Shown here one piece after another: positions 12,030 through 22,763 of a DNA stretch of 64,000 nt. Position 1 is the stretch's first letter; each line of letters begins with the position of its first letter. The stretch comes from Tupaia tana (lineage: Eukaryota; Chordata; Mammalia; Scandentia; Tupaiidae): assembly GCA_026018925.1 (NCBI GenBank), contig JAKSZU010000002.1, positions 12,893,662 through 12,957,661 of the forward strand, read 5' to 3'. The position numbers and the translations under genes were made by a program. The notes beneath the pieces are model-generated. The model saw nothing but the letters and a program-made list of their open reading frames with translations. It made no database searches and was not told the origin of the DNA.

Positions 12030-12260
12030 ATACTTAATGTGTGCTTTCCAGAGAAGATACCTATCCTTACCATCAGGTCTTCAAAGCTACTTCTTTTCCT
12101 TTCTCCATGACTTTTCACTTGGTTTTCCCATACAGCTATACGGTTACACTTTGTTGAACTTGCTTATTTAACCTTACTGTCTCACTAGACTGTGAGTTGC
12201 TAAGGTAAGGACCATGCCTAATTCTTTATATCCCTAGGTAAGGGTTTGGTTCTTTTTACT
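12030..12260 (+). repeat. L2 3'-end relic
   Basis: CACTAGACTGTGAGTTGCTAAGGTAAGG followed by ATGCCTAATTC and CCCTAGG matches the L2 3' terminal consensus in sense orientation. Confidence 0.65.
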
Positions 12261-12584
12261 TCCTGTAAACTAAATGAGTGTTCTGAATATATTTAACATA
12301 TGCTTTCGGAATTTTTGTCAGACGCTCATTATCACATCCTGCACACGGTCTTCCCATCTCCAAGTCCCCTGCCTGTCACACCACAGCCATTATGTATATC
12401 CTTTACCTTTTGCCTCTCTCCCCACCATTTATCGATTTTCATCTTTTTCAGGCTCCTGCTTTTCTCTTTATCTTTTACTGTAGAACATGGTTTCCTTAAA
12501 TTTGCAATTTATATCTATCTGCTTTCCTAACTTCCAGCCCAACCATCTAATCTAATTATATCTACTTAAAAATATGATCAACTT

Positions 12585-12868
12585 GGGACCAGCAGTTAGC
12601 GTAATGGCTATGTCTCTGGACTCCCATGTAGTAGTCGACCGCAGTTCGAGTCCCGGACCTGGCGGCTTAAACTCACACCGGGCGCGTGTGCATGCGTGCC
12701 CAAGATCCCAACAGGAGAATGGAGGAAAAGGGATTGCGGCGTGGCCATCCCCCCCCCCCCCCCCCCAGGGAGGGGTGATTTCTCGCTTTCTGTCTGTCTC
12801 TTTCTGTCTTTCTGGCGAGCGCACATGCCCTATAGCAAAAAACCTCTCCCAAAAAAAAGAAAAAAAAA
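12585..12868 (+). repeat. tRNA-derived SINE, long type, with perfect TSD
   Basis: Starts GGGACCAGCAGTTAGCGTAA. TAGCGTAATGG is an exact pol III A box and AGTTCGAGTCC a near-exact B box. ATGATCAACTT is duplicated on both sides (12574-12584, 12869-12879). A C16 run at about 12751 has expanded in the middle block. Confidence 0.95.
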
Positions 12869-12879
12869 TGATCAACTTT

Positions 12880-13828
12880 AGAGGTCTTTTCTATGTACAA
12901 AATAATGATGTGGCTCTATTGATAATTTATGTGTAGCCTGAATTGTGGATCATATAAATTATTCAAAAATTTGTCATTTTAATACAGCCTAGCTTGGGTC
13001 TTAACAGTATTTAGCACTAGAAGAAATGAGTGTTTATTATTGAGATCTGGCTTTTCCTGTGTGAGATCATCACTGCTTTTAAATGGGTGTATTTATATAC
13101 TTTATTGAAGAAAGACAGAACATACTATCCTGAGGTAAAAATCTTTATTTTACATAGGTATTAAATGGCTGTAGCCTCATGTATGGATGAGAGTGTGCTG
13201 AGCTTTTCTGCTTGAAGTGCCTCGTACTTTCTCATCCTCCCTTACCTTGCTTTAGCTGTGGAAAGTTGTTACCGAACAAGGAACTTTGATTAAGTGGGGA
13301 GTCTGTCAGCATACTAGGAAATAGAAAAAGATGTGAAGTCTTTGTCCCTTATTATGTGTGTATTTAACATTTTAGCACATAATATTGTCAGTGAAATGGC
13401 ACCACCATTTTTGCTTATCGTTTGAATTCGGCACTTTGAAAAGTTAAGTGAGCTCACGTTGCTCAGGTGCAGCAGAGGTGTTCTCTGCCAGGCACGGCCA
13501 GCCCTTACCATCTCTTCAACATTGGTTCCAGTCGTTGTCCTGAGAGTTACGCACAGAATCTACATGGTACAGGTGTGCCTCAGCCATTTGTTCAGTAACT
13601 GAAGATGGAAAACTAGAGAAATAGAGGAGCATGGAATCAAGGCAGATTTAAAAATCATCTGAAAGAAATAGCAACCACATGTCATTGGCACATGGAGTTC
13701 ACAGAGACTTTTTGGTGCATAGTGTGATTGGTGATGTAAGAGCAGAAAAGGTTGACCTGACCATGAATGCCAGTTCAGGGAATTCAGATTGTACACAGTA
13801 GTCACAGGGAGCCAGTGTCTTTATTATT
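12880..13828. other. Unique intronic DNA
   Basis: No exon or named repeat recognised. Open frames on the minus strand are short and show no family features. Confidence 0.45.
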
Positions 13829-14092
13829 ATTATTTTTTTTTTTTTAGGAGAGGTTTTTGCTATAGGGCATGTGCACTCACCAGAGAGAGAGAGAGAGAGA
13901 GAAAGCGAGAAATCACCCCCCAGGGGGGATGGCCACGCCACAATCCCTTCTCCTCCATTCTCCTCTGGGGATCTTGGGCATGCATGCACGCACACGCGCC
14001 CGGCGTGAGTTTAAGCCACCGGGTCTGGGACTCGAACCACGGTCGACTATGTAGGAGTCCAGCGACATAGCCATTATGCCAATTGCTGGTCC
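13829..14092 (-). repeat. tRNA-derived SINE, long type
   Basis: (TTA)n and T-rich tail, then GCTATAGGGCATGTGCAC, a (GA)n expansion, CCACGCCACAATCCCTTCTC, and a head ending CCAATTGCTGGTCC. Confidence 0.92.
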
Positions 14093-14799
14093 TGCCTGTT
14101 GTCTTCTTTATCAGTCAGGACAACAAGCCTGATAAGTATTTCAACTGAAGGAATTAATAGGGAATTGATTAAACAGTTGTTAAGAACTGAAAAAGGAGAA
14201 AGGGGGACAGCCTGTCACACAGATCTAGAAACTGCAGGAAGCAGCTGTTATTCCAGAGTTGAGAGATAAAAGAGAAGAGGTTGGTACTATTATTGGTTCT
14301 TAGACACTTCTGCTTTGAGAATGCTGTGGAGAGGTGAACTGTGATCTCAGACTAGGTGCCACCGGGCTGTTCTTGAAGCAGCCTCAGGCACACAGAGGAA
14401 TAGACATTGCCTGGCTGATGCTGGTAGCAGGTTGGAGGGTTATGGGGAAAGCTGCAGAATGAAACCAGATTTCAGACTGGAAACCTCTGCCTCCTGCCAT
14501 CTAACACATGGATTGCTTAAAGGAGCTGCGCATAGGAAGGAATCTGTACATCTCCTCCTATTCAGTTCCTTGGTCTTGCTTTAACACTCCTCACATGGCT
14601 CATTTGTAAGGCCTCACAGAAAACCAGCTGGCAAAGAAATAATTGTAGAGTGCTAGAGCAAGCATTTGAAAGCATGTGGCAGATCAGTTTGGAGCTTAGT
14701 AACTATTACAGCATCATGGAGAAAACTCTGAAAATGGTGTGAGAGCATTGTTTTTCTACCGACTATAGGATAAGTTGGAGTAAGTCAGCTTCACATCCA
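14093..14799. other. Unique intronic DNA
   Basis: Slightly GC-richer than its neighbours. No exon or repeat recognised. Confidence 0.45.
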
Positions 14800-15240
14800 T
14801 ACTCAGCTACCTACCTGACACCTCCACTTAGACACCTACATTAAGTATCTTAAACTTAACTTTTCAAAACAACTTTTATCATCTCATTAAATGGAACCAC
14901 TGTCTGCCTACTTTATCACCTAATCAAAAACCTAAACATCATTCCTTAATTTCTTCTTTTTCTTACCCCCCACATCCAGTGGATCAGGGTGTAGTTTTTA
15001 TTGCTCTCAAAAGGCTTGGTATTCAGATGCACTATGTGCTGCTGGTGGTCTCTCCACCCCAGCCCAGTTCCTCTTGTGCTTCTGGGACTGTACTAAAGTG
15101 TGTGGTTGATCTCCTCACTAATCATACTGGAGCCCCCAACTGCCCATTCACCAATACCCGATGGGCCTTTAAAAACAAATCATATGTCACTGTCTTCTTT
15201 AAAACCTGGCATTTAAAGTTAAGTTAGTTTAGTTCTTTGG
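14800..15240 (+). repeat. L2 ORF2 C-terminal relic
   Basis: AAATGGAACCACTGTCTG, then TCATTCCTTAATTTC, ACCCCCCACATCCAGTGGAT, and finally CATATGTCACTGTCTTC plus TTTAAAACCTGGC follow the order of the L2 reverse-transcriptase 3' coding region (the LGVILDSSLS...TPHIQS segment) in sense orientation. It has no intact frame. Confidence 0.65.
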
Positions 15241-15734
15241 TTGCCAAAGGACAAATGAACGCAATAAATGATATTAAAATTCTTTATAAAATTTGGTTAC
15301 TTGTCTTTTTTCTCTACTAATTTGTTGTTCAGCTCTTAATCTCCAAGGAAATTAGTTATGTACTTCATGTGTTTGTAAAACCTTTCTTCCCATTATTTCA
15401 AAATTACAGAAGAGTAAGAGTCAAGTTTTTAAAATGTATTGAGCACACACACATTTGCAAGGCATTGGGAGCTAGATAGAAGACTGGTTTATTGGTCACT
15501 GGTTAATCTTTGTATACAAATCACCTGGGAGATTTCTTCTAAACATCTTCAGAAAATTGAAAGATGAATTAGCATGTGGCTGTGTATGATTGAGTATACA
15601 TGTGATTCAGCTCTTTGAATTATTGTAGTTTTTTTAATATATATGCTTTTTAGATTTAAAAATAGTAATAAACATGATTTTCTTTGATTCCAACATAAGA
15701 CCTTTGATTAATTCAAAAAACTTCCCAATTGAAA

Positions 15735-15930
15735 GCGTCACAGCATTGGAGAAGCTGTGATGTAGTAGTTAAACATGAGCACTTTGAATTGGATACTCTT
15801 GATTGAGAGCCAGTTTTGCCCTGTGACCTTGTGTAGCTTTGGATAAGCTACCTAGCCTATCTGTGCCCAAAGGATGTACAATACCAGTATCATAGTTTAA
15901 GCTAAATGCTTACATGATGAAAACTAATAT
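15735..15930 (+). repeat. MIR element
   Basis: CCCTGTGACCTTGTGTAGC, then TAAGCTACCTAGCCTATC and TGTGCC follow the MIR core (CTGTGTGACCTTGGGCAAGT, then TTAACCTCTCTGTGCC). This is an ancient mammalian tRNA-derived SINE in sense orientation. Confidence 0.75.
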
Positions 15931-17036
15931 GTAGTTCTAGTAAAGTAGAACAATCTTTAAATTGTTGTGCTTGTAATATAAAAACCTATTACTCATTATT
16001 AAATTACATGACCTATTTGTCACTTTAACATAGCCATTAAATTCAGCTGATAGTGTACTTATAACTTCCTGTGATATGTGCATAATTTAAAAATATTTAC
16101 ACAGATCTGCAATCTCATCCATAATTGCAAACCCTCAGAAGTTCAAAAGAGTGTTTATAATTGGTCTTTGCCCCCCTTAGTTTATCTTTCTGTATGTTAC
16201 AGACTGGATTACAGGAAATGTTCTCCCAGACCCTGCTGGGACTACTGTGTAATCTATGGTTATATTAACTTTCTACAAATCTGAAAAATGGTGAAATTTT
16301 TAGGACACTTCTCTGATGCCACAACTTTTGGCTATTAATAAATGTGTGTTATGGATTTCAGCATTTACATTTCAAAAGTAAAGGTGTTATTTATAATGCT
16401 TTAGTCGTTTTTGCATAATTTCCATGGGAAATATTTATCCACCCTGTGACCCAGCAGCTTCCTAGGTGGTGATCCAAGATAAATGAAAATTTATATTCTA
16501 CTAAAAGCCTTATACAGGAATTTTCATAATGGCTTTTTAAATATAATATCTAAAAAACTAAAAGCAACCAAATGTCTGTAGTGGGAGAATGGAAACAAAA
16601 ACACTACTCGGCCTCAGTTATTGAAAATAAAACTCATACTTGCAGAATATGAGGATATTAATATGCCAAAAGGAACTGGACACAAAATATCATATGACTT
16701 CATTGTATGAAATTCTAGAATAGGCAAAGTAAACTGATTGTTGAAATCAGACTGGTTGTTGGGACTTGAGGCACAAAGGAACTTTTCTGGCTTAGGGGAA
16801 ATGTCCTGTGACTTGATGTACATTCATTAGAACAGAATGAACGCAGCACTTACGATCACATGGTTTCATTGCATGTAAATTACACCTTAATTTTTTAAAT
16901 GATAAATAAAGGAAAAAATACTTAGAAGTTCTAAAATTCCAGACGAACACTTGATAAATTCAACTTTGTAAAATATGACTTTATGACCTTGTGTTGGTTT
17001 CTTAAGAGCAGTTTCCATTGTTAAAATGGAATGTCA
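15931..17036. other. Unique intronic DNA
   Basis: AT-rich. The part at 16440-16880 has the look of an old L1 3' end, but I cannot align it convincingly. Confidence 0.35.
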
Positions 17037-17375
17037 GGGGCCAGCAGGTGGCGTAGTAAAGACACTAGACTCCCATATGGCCTATTGTGGTTCAAGTCCT
17101 GGACCTGGCAGTTTTAAAATCATGCTGGGCATGTATGTGTGTGTGCCTAAAATCCTGAGAGGGGAATGAAGGAGAAGAGATTGTGATGTGACCATCCCCC
17201 CTGGGAGAAGATTTCTCAATTTCCCTTTCACTGCCTCTCCCTCCTTCCCTCCCTCTCTCTCTCCCTCTGTACCCCTTATCCCCTCCTCCTCTCTCTCCCT
17301 CTCTTCCCCCCCTCCCTCCCCCTCTCTTTCTCTCGAGAACACATGTGCCCTATTACCAAAACCTAAAACAAAAGA
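17037..17375 (+). repeat. tRNA-derived SINE with expanded pyrimidine tract
   Basis: Starts GGGGCCAGCAGGTGGCGTAG. The C/T-rich block before the tail has grown to about 120 nt of CCCTCC/CTCTCT, making this copy about 340 nt. The tail reads GTGCCCTATTACCAAAACC. Confidence 0.85.
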
Positions 17376-18840
17376 AGTCAGTGTTCCATCTCCCTAGAGG
17401 TGGTTGTCCCTAATCAGGATTCTGTAACACACCTTGTGGAATGTTGAGAGTTGAGATGTACAACTTGAAGACATTTTTATTTGACCAGTTTGCTGTCTTT
17501 GAGAGAAGAAGAGAGGTCAGTTAAACTCCTGGTCTAAAGTTTGACTAATAAAGACTTCTTATCTGAACTTCATTTTGAAAAAAAGTAGCATACTCCTTCA
17601 ACAGTGTGAGGGCAAGTGCATGCTGCTCAGTTCGTCGTGGAAACCAGGACTACAGGGTTGAAACAACCACTTCCGGGTTGAAACAACCACTTCCGTGTTA
17701 AAGCAGTTCTAAAATGAACTCTATTGTCTGGAGACACACAGCACCATGCTCATGAGAGTGTAGACTGGTATGCATAGGAAGGACCCGAGGGCAAATCTCA
17801 TCTTGGAGTGAGATCACCTGGTTCAGATTCCAGGTCTACTCACCACATCCTGGCTCTCTGGGAGGCAGTAGTGTAGCCCCCATAACGTGCTCTGTAATCC
17901 AGTGTAACACTGTCACCTCCAGTGACATCATTGTGGCAGGCTGCACCAACATCTTTAGTGAAGGCTGCACTGCTCTAATTGTTATTTCCCTCTTGTGGCT
18001 ATCTCTGCTGTTGCCAGTACTCTGCACACTGTAAGAGACGTGTGTGTGCTCACACATGCATTTCTTCCGCCATCTTTCTCTTTGGCTTTCTCCCATATTT
18101 GACATCCCCTCACCAACTAATGAGTGGTTATTTAGTTATCCAAAAGAAGCAATTCAATTCAGACATGCTTTCAAGCACCCATTCTCTCTGCACAAGACTC
18201 TTCTTTCATCTTTACTCCTTTAATGGAGGTAAACTTGCCCTCTTAATTTGCTGACGTTTTCAATCTTGCACCATCGCTTTCTCACTGGAGAAGACTTACT
18301 ACTTCCCTTTTTGTTTATATAGAGTATCATTTCTAAAACTTCTGGTACTCTTCCATTGCTGTAAACTTGTTTGAAACAATTCTTAATCAGTTTTAAATTT
18401 CAGTGTCCATTTTTAGTGAACCAATTTATTTTATCATAGTCGATTTCTGATTCTTCACTTCCTGTTGTAGCTCATTTTTTCCCTTCAGTTCTTTGAAAGA
18501 TTTATTAAAATTTCCCTCAGCAGTTCTGCTTATTACATATTGTGTATGCCACCCACCGCTCAGTGCCACAGAGAGGTCTGTGTACTGATCATTTCAGTTA
18601 CGATAGGAAGGAACACTGAGAAGCTTGTCATTTGTCCTAGTCCTGTCCCTTTTTTGAATTAGGGAAGAACAAAATTATATATATAAAACAAAATATCATT
18701 ATGTTACTTTCTTTTTAAATAATATATCCTGAATTAGGTGACGGATAAAAGCAAGGGCAGTTAGTTCTCTCTTTCCTGCCATTTTTAGGGAAAGCCTTAA
18801 TAGATGCACCTTCATCTATTTCCTTATTTTATTGTCTATT
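17376..18840. other. Unique intronic DNA
   Basis: Contains a 20-bp tandem duplication at 17655-17694. Otherwise nothing recognisable. Confidence 0.45.
17655..17694. repeat. 20-bp perfect tandem duplication
   Basis: GGGTTGAAACAACCACTTCC occurs twice in a row. Each copy holds the perfect inverted repeat GTTG-AAA-CAAC. Confidence 0.9.
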
Positions 18841-19040
18841 TTTTTCCCCTTTAGTTTGCTAAAGGGTGTGTGCCCTTGCAGCAGAGAGAAGAGAGGGGAT
18901 AAAATGTAGAGAGGATAAAATGCAGCAGGGGTGATGGCCAGGCCACCCACCATCTTTTGTCCTCAGTCTCCAGGTCTGGGGCTGGAACTGTGCAGTCAGC
19001 CCTGTGGAATTCACCTTTATCTCCACCCATTCTGTTGGCC
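18841..19040 (-). repeat. Diverged SINE
   Basis: TTTAGTTTGCTAAAGGGTGTGTGCCC corresponds to the minus-strand tail and CTCCAGGTCTGGGGCTGGAAC to the B-box region. The copy ends TTCTGTTGGCC. Strongly decayed. Confidence 0.55.
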
Positions 19041-19144
19041 TTACTGCATCCTTTGGGACTAGTAAAAGGTTATTTTACAGGACTTACACATTTAGTACTT
19101 GGAATAGAGATTTCACACCTATCATTTAAAGAGTTAGTCCTAAC

Positions 19145-19290
19145 GGATCCAGCAGCAGGTTGCATGGTGGTTAAGGGTGCTGGACTCCCACATGGCCGAC
19201 CAGATGCGAGTCCCACACCAGGCAGCTTTCTCTCTCTCTCACTCTCACTCTCACCTCTGTGGTTGAATAAAAAATAGAGAGAGAGAGATG
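19145..19290 (+). repeat. tRNA-derived SINE, short type
   Basis: GGATCCAGCAGCAGGTTGCA, an A/B-box head and GGCAGCTTTCTCTCTC lead straight into (CT)n and an A-rich tail, without the middle block. Confidence 0.75.
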
Positions 19291-20029
19291 TGAAAATAAT
19301 TCCTAAAAATAAATAGTCCTAGCAAATACCTTGGGCCAGAGGGGTTGTCCAGGATTAGGCAATGATGCATAAGAAATAGGCTCTATTGTCACAGAACTTA
19401 TTTTGTGAGCCTTGCTATTCCAGGCAGCAACATCATATTGTAAGGGTGGCCTTGTAGAAGGTAGCATTTGGAAGGAGGGAGTAGAATGGAATACAAAGGA
19501 ATATATGCAGTGGAGGAAGGGAAAATTGAACAAAGGTGTATAATGGGGAGCAACCTGGTTTGATTGGTAACATTAGGTTTGTGTATAGAGTAGTGGTAGA
19601 TTGATCGGTTTAACTTGAAATAGTTTGGGATCAGATCATAAGTAGCTTAAGACTTATATTTCTAGATAGTAAGAAAACAGAACAGACACCATTAATACAA
19701 TAGAATATGTCGATACTTTCAGTATTTCGTCAGTAATGATTAAAAACAAGGTAACAGCAGTAAATGGGAAGGGTGGTTTGAATCTAAGATAAATGGGGTT
19801 GCCAGACATTTTGATGATAAGAGACGGTCCAGGTTTATGTCTCTTTGTAGCGTAATTATTAGTGCCCCTGTTTTGCTTTTAAATGTTTCCTGGTTAGGAC
19901 AGTATATCATATGTTGATGTTAAGGGTGAGTGTCACAAAATTGATAGTACTTGATTTGATTGAGGAAGAAGATAGACAAGCATTAAGAGAGCAGAATATA
20001 CAATTTTTAGGAAAAAAATTTTTTAAATA
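19291..20029. other. Unique intronic DNA
   Basis: No recognisable exon or repeat. Confidence 0.45.
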
Positions 20030-20250
20030 AAAATTTTGCCAGAGGGTGTGTTTGTTCAAAGTGGGAGGAAGGGAAAAGGTGAGAAGGCGCCTCTTCGCGG
20101 GGAACGTCACACCACAGTCCCTTCTCCTTTCTGGCCTTTGGGCATCCACACACATGTGCCCAGTGTTACTAAGTCCCTGTGTCGAGACCCAACTGTACAG
20201 TTAGCCATGTGGGCTCTAGCTCCCTGTACCACCATGCCAAGGACTGGTCC
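20030..20250 (-). repeat. Diverged SINE
   Basis: TTTTGCCAGAGGGTGTGTTTG, then CACAGTCCCTTCTCC, and a head end GCCAAGGACTGGTCC identify a minus-strand long-type copy about 510 nt before the QUA2 exon. Confidence 0.7.
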
Positions 20251-20762
20251 AATAATTCTTACAATTATTATAATTTCACTAAATTTTCATTTTGGAGGGA
20301 GTAATCATAAAATCGCTTACCTGAATATCACATTCAAATTTTGTATGTTTAAAATACAGTGTTTTTTTCCCTTCCCTATTAATGAGCACATCTGAGTTTT
20401 GGAATATTCTGCAGAGTAGTAGATGATGAAGATAATATGCTGTATTTAATCTTATTTTCATTTCATTTAAAAGCTAAGTTTTTCAGGAGAACTTTAATAA
20501 ATCATAGTATAGCTTACCTAGACATCTTACAAATAGGCTTGCAGCTGGCTGCCATTGAGAGTGTCCCATGCGCTCGTGCATGCACGTACACACACCCACA
20601 CATCCACTGGGAGAATGGTTGCGGGGTCCCCCCTCTGTTTTCTCCTGATTTAAGTAGGTGGCTGTAGTCACATGACACCTGTCTTAAGGCTTTAGTGTGG
20701 ACACAGCTGTGATGTATGTGGGCTGTCTCAAATGCTACTGCTCTTGTGTTTTCCTTTTACAG

Positions 20763-20850
20763 GCAGAAGGAGAGGACAGCCTGAAGAAGATGCAGCTGAT
20801 GGAGCTTGCGATTCTGAATGGCACCTACAGAGATGCCAACATTAAATCAC
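20763..20850 (+). CDS. QKI: QKI internal coding exon, QUA2 segment (probably exon 5)
   Basis: This 88-nt exon opens after CTTTTACAG and ends before GTAAGAATG. It reads [20 protein letters not shown] and continues TYRDANIKS, leaving one base (C) that completes a proline codon with the next exon. This is the QUA2 part of the STAR domain, the helix that packs beside the KH domain and contacts the ACUAA core of target RNA. QKI controls splicing, stability and translation of target mRNAs in glia, muscle and other tissues. There are no stops, and I see no departure from the mammalian protein as I know it. Confidence 0.97.
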
Positions 20851-21117
20851 GTAAGAATGATCCTGAGGCCCAGGGTTATAGCTTTTTTAGCTGTTTAGTC
20901 TATAAAGCTTTCTCCTTTTGGCAGCACAACACATGAATAGTGGAAGTGAGCATTGAAGTGATTGTCTCACTTCATTTGGGATTAACAGTCCTATTTTTAA
21001 TATTTTGGTGATTTCAGAATACTATCTTGATTTTATTTTATGACAGCATGTGTAAGTTTTGTGTTTGTAAATTTTAATTCTTTTGATGAAATATCAACTA
21101 CTGAGTTCAAGAGTTTT

Positions 21118-21303
21118 GGACTGGTGTTTATAGCCTAGTGGTTGGGGGAACCAGTCCCCACATGGTTAGCTATGGTTTGAATCTTACCCGTAGCATGAGG
21201 ACAAGGGATTGCCGTGCGACCACCCCCAGTTGGGGTTGCTCTCTTGCCCTCTCCCTCTGTCTTCCTCTAACAATCGCATACCCCCTTTAGCAATTAAAAA
21301 AAT
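21118..21303 (+). repeat. Diverged SINE
   Basis: GGACTGGTGTTTATAGCCTAGTGG is a decayed head, and ACAAGGGATTGCCGTGCGACC and CCCCCTTTAGCAATTAAAAAAA are the long-type middle and tail. It is the last SINE before the repeat-poor 3' region of QKI. Confidence 0.65.
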
Positions 21304-21567
21304 ATTGCAAGAAATTTCCTACTCTTTTAATTTCAGGTTTAAAGCTTCCAGCTTATTTCGTTACCTTTATGCAGAAGACAAAATTTTGAAACCCATTTTT
21401 TTCTAATTTGAAGTATATCTGAATGAAATGACCTTTCTGTTGGATTCTTTCAGCCTCTCATCTTGCTTGCATGTTTCCCTCCAGTATTTTGCCCTTATTG
21501 ATTTCATATGTGAGTTCACAGAGATCAGTGGGTGATTACTATTTTCAGTTCCATTTTTTCCTTTCTA

Positions 21568-21643
21568 TTAGGTTGTCGGGAAAGTCATGATGTATTTTTC
21601 AACGTTTTTCTATGCAAAAGTGTGTCATGACCCGACGACCCAG
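21568..21643. mobile_element. 76-bp mariner-like MITE
   Basis: Terminal inverted repeats TTAGGTTGTCGGG and CTGGGTCGTCGGG (read inward) match at 10 of 13 positions and are flanked by TA on both sides (21566-21567, 21644-21645). An inner pair around GTCATGA extends the symmetry. The size, TA target and ends fit a non-autonomous Tc1/mariner remnant. Confidence 0.75.
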
Positions 21644-22463
21644 TATTTACTTATATATACATGTTTTTATAAGCCATAAGAGGATTGTTTTTCTTTATTT
21701 AAAGGAGATAATGTGAAATTTATATTTTGAGACAATCTAAGGTCTACACATCATTTATATGAACATAGTATGTATAAATTACTAATTATTAAAGGAAATA
21801 GGATTTTAAAGTCCTAACCAACTTTCCAGACAGTAGGCTTAGATGTATCATATTTACAAATAGTTGACTTTATTTATTCATGAGAATGTGAGTATATCAT
21901 TAATAGCCAGGAATTTTAAAATGGGACTTTTTATATTGTTTTCCTGTGAAGCTAATTTCTAAAGATTCAGGAAATTTATATATACACTTATTAGTTTGGC
22001 CAACTTAATACAATGAAAATTACTCTTCCTCTGAAACTGGATATACTTTGGACACATACCAAAACTGTGTTTCTGTGGACTCCAATTACCAATTATTTTT
22101 TTAACATCTTTTAATGCAAACGTTCTCTTGTGCTTCTGCATGCACCTTTAGTTTCATGAAGTGTTAAAAACACAGATTTATCCAGTATATGAGCTATATA
22201 TAACCTATTTTAATGGTCTTTTTTTTACAGTAACTTTTAAATTTTTGTACATTTATTCTTAATTCAGTTTGGGAAAGGGAAAGCTGTTTGCATTTAAGTG
22301 GTGTGCTATGGCATTTTTGTGTGATCAGCGCATGTACTAATTATTTCCTTTTATTTTTCCTTTTTCCTGCTTTTTCCTTTCTTTCTCCTACTCCTCTCTC
22401 ATTTTTCCATATGTTATACTGCTATCTCTACACCTTCTCTCTGAATTTCTTTGCTTACTGTAG

Positions 22464-22763
22464 CAGCCCTTGCCTTTTCTCTTGCAGCAACAGCCCAGGC
22501 TGCTCCAAGGATCATTACTGGGCCAGCGCCTGTTCTCCCACCAGCTGCCCTGCGTACTCCTACGCCAGCTGGCCCTACCATAATGCCTTTGATCAGACAG
22601 ATACAGACCGCTGTCATGCCAAACGGAACTCCTCACCCAACTGCTGCAATAGTTCCTCCAGGGCCAGAAGCTGGTTTAATCTACACGCCCTATGAATACC
22701 CCTACACGTTGGCACCAGCTACATCAATCCTTGAGTATCCTATTGAACCTAGTGGTGTATTAG
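22464..22763 (+). CDS. QKI: QKI internal coding exon, Pro-rich and Tyr-rich tail (probably exon 6)
   Basis: This 300-nt exon opens after TTACTGTAG and ends before GTAAGTT. It codes the segment common to all isoforms after the STAR domain: [17 protein letters not shown], a proline-rich part ([18 protein letters not shown]), and a tyrosine cluster [12 protein letters not shown] near the end. The tyrosine cluster is the known target of Src-family kinases, and the proline-rich part carries SH3-type motifs. The exon ends in the first base of a Gly or Glu codon, so it can be joined in frame to any of the three alternative tails downstream. A second acceptor (CTCTTGCAG) lies 24 nt inside it. Confidence 0.97.
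22481..22487 (+). promoter_or_regulatory. QKI: Internal tandem 3' splice site in the Pro/Tyr exon
   Basis: A pyrimidine-rich run, CCTTGCCTTTTCTCTTGCAG, lies inside the exon and ends 24 nt after the first acceptor. Use of this AG would remove exactly eight residues (ALAFSLAA) and keep the frame: the upstream C joins CA to make Pro, followed by Thr-Ala-Gln. The pyrimidine tract is better than that of the upstream acceptor (TTGCTTACTGTAG). That it is used is an inference. Confidence 0.55.

Larger units (their letters stand above)
1..20762 (+). other. QKI: QKI intron upstream of the QUA2 exon (partial)
   Basis: Non-coding intron that runs in from outside the window and ends at the acceptor CTTTTACAG just before 20763. 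No earlier QKI exon (QUA1 or KH domain) can be read in it. Its content is unique AT-rich DNA plus SINE, MIR and L2 repeats listed separately. The assignment to QKI follows from the exon it abuts. The upstream exon that should end in LLVPA must lie before position 1. Confidence 0.9.
20851..22463 (+). other. QKI: Intron between the QUA2 and Pro/Tyr exons
   Basis: This 1.6-kb intron has GTAAGAATG at the 5' end and TTGCTTACTGTAG at the 3' end. It contains one diverged SINE and a mariner-type MITE. ACTAAT at 22336-22341, about 120 nt before the acceptor, is a lone QKI-core match. Confidence 0.9.

Noticed and set aside
12585..12660. tRNA-like sequence with A and B boxes, repeated at many sites
   Set aside because: No full cloverleaf, and each copy continues into the same SINE body and A-tail, so these are SINE heads and not tRNA genes.
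20540..20660. Possible SINE remnant just before the QUA2 exon
   Set aside because: Only the (CA)n-like block and a weak head match. The tail and B box are missing.
22288..22695. 135-codon frame overlapping the QKI Pro/Tyr exon
   Set aside because: It is the wrong frame of a real exon plus its intron flank.
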